Assembly (NCBI RefSeq): GCF_002160755.1
Contig: NZ_NFLE01000038.1
Location: forward strand, 1 to 39,983
Origin: Lachnoclostridium sp. An14
GTDB taxonomy: Bacteria > Bacillota > Clostridia > Lachnospirales > Lachnospiraceae
Direction: 5' to 3'
DNA length: 39,983 nt
The notes under the pieces: generated by a model
The model's database searches: none
Told to the model about the DNA's origin: nothing
What the model saw: only the letters and a program-made list of their open reading frames with translations
Shown here: one piece after another, positions 39,771 to 39,983 of the stretch
Position numbering within the stretch: the stretch's first letter is position 1
How the letters are laid out: the number at the start of each line of letters is the position of its first letter
Position numbers and translations under genes: made by a program

Positions 39771-39983
39771 TCAGGCGGAAAGCTTTTGTTCAGCGTTCCA
39801 CATGGCTGCGTACTTTCCGCCTTTAGCCAGCAATTCATCGTGAGTACCAGCTTCAGCAATTTTCCCGTCAGATACCACAAGGATTTGATCTGCATTTTTG
39901 ACGATGGAAAGGGTATGAGCAATCATTACCACAGTCTTTTTCTCTTTCAGCAGATTGGCGATGGCCTGCTTTACTGCCAGCTC
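39771..39983 (-). CDS. ABC transporter ATPase, C-terminal end only (cut by the window edge)
   Basis: Only the last 70 codons lie in the window, ending with TGA at 39773-39771. They show the switch region MIAHTLS with its His, then the usual [22 protein letters not shown] and [17 protein letters not shown] ending of exporter-fold half transporters, matching the ends of the three pairs to the left (for example GTHEELLN...YQKLWHAAEHS in pair 3). It is most likely the second gene of a fourth pair on the - strand, although only one protein can be confirmed here. The Walker A and B motifs are outside the window. Confidence 0.85.
   Translation of the reverse strand, partial: ELAVKQAIANLLKEKKTVVMIAHTLSIVKNADQILVVSDGKIAEAGTHDELLAKGGKYAAMWNAEQKLSA

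Noticed and set aside
1-39983. CRISPR arrays, tRNA or rRNA genes, complete insertion sequences
   Set aside because: No regularly spaced repeats, cloverleaf-like segments, rRNA stretches or transposase with terminal repeats were seen; only the Rpn-type gene has a transposase-like label.

Overview
The window looks like accessory DNA from a Gram-positive anaerobe of the Clostridia, most likely Lachnospiraceae. The reasons are near-perfect AGGAGG ribosome binding sites, frequent TTG and GTG starts, a Gram-positive type IV secretion set (PrgI, VirB4, TraG/VirD4), a class B sortase, and Trep_Strep/ECF-type transport genes. No rRNA, tRNA or CRISPR array was seen. The genus cannot be fixed from the sequence alone.

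Region 1 (about 1-17,780, nearly all + strand) is an Rpn-family nuclease gene, two small unknown genes (one probably frameshifted), and then the transfer operon of an integrative conjugative element. The operon starts at a strong promoter (2311-2339), followed by a terminator-like hairpin in the leader. It encodes a small VirB2-like membrane protein, a VirB6/TrbL-like channel protein with a very long low-complexity tail, and a two-domain wall hydrolase (lytic transglycosylase plus C39-like cysteine peptidase). Next come a membrane-anchored surface protein, PrgI, the VirB4 ATPase, three accessory proteins, the VirD4/TraG coupling ATPase, a small unknown protein, a class B sortase, and a secreted transglutaminase-like protein. 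Most genes abut or overlap, which fits one transcript. No relaxase or integrase is in the window, so the element must extend beyond it or be incomplete.

Region 2 (17,785-21,750) is regulatory and metabolic cargo. An alpha/beta hydrolase with an AraC regulator lies on the - strand. Opposite them, an AraC regulator and an L-2-amino-thiazoline-4-carboxylate hydrolase-like gene lie on the + strand.

Region 3 (21,750-39,983) is a transporter island. It holds three complete pairs of half-size ABC transporters, each an exporter-fold membrane domain fused to an ATPase, and the end of a fourth such ABC protein at the right edge. The middle pair follows an ECF transporter (S component, T component, double ATPase) and an AraC regulator. 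Pairs 1 and 3 follow TetR genes, and another TetR gene lies near the fourth. The architecture resembles siderophore/heme uptake loci (YbtPQ/IrtAB-like half transporters, ECF heme importers), but the substrate is inferred.

The most striking observation is a shared palindrome, consensus GTTAG-N6-CTAAC. It lies just upstream of the first gene of each complete ABC pair, of the ECF operon, and of a tiny membrane protein gene. A decayed DtxR-family metal-dependent repressor gene directly follows the middle ABC pair. Together these suggest one iron- or metal-responsive regulon built from repeated modules. Each TetR gene also has its own different palindrome at its promoter, so control appears layered: one common signal plus one local signal per module.
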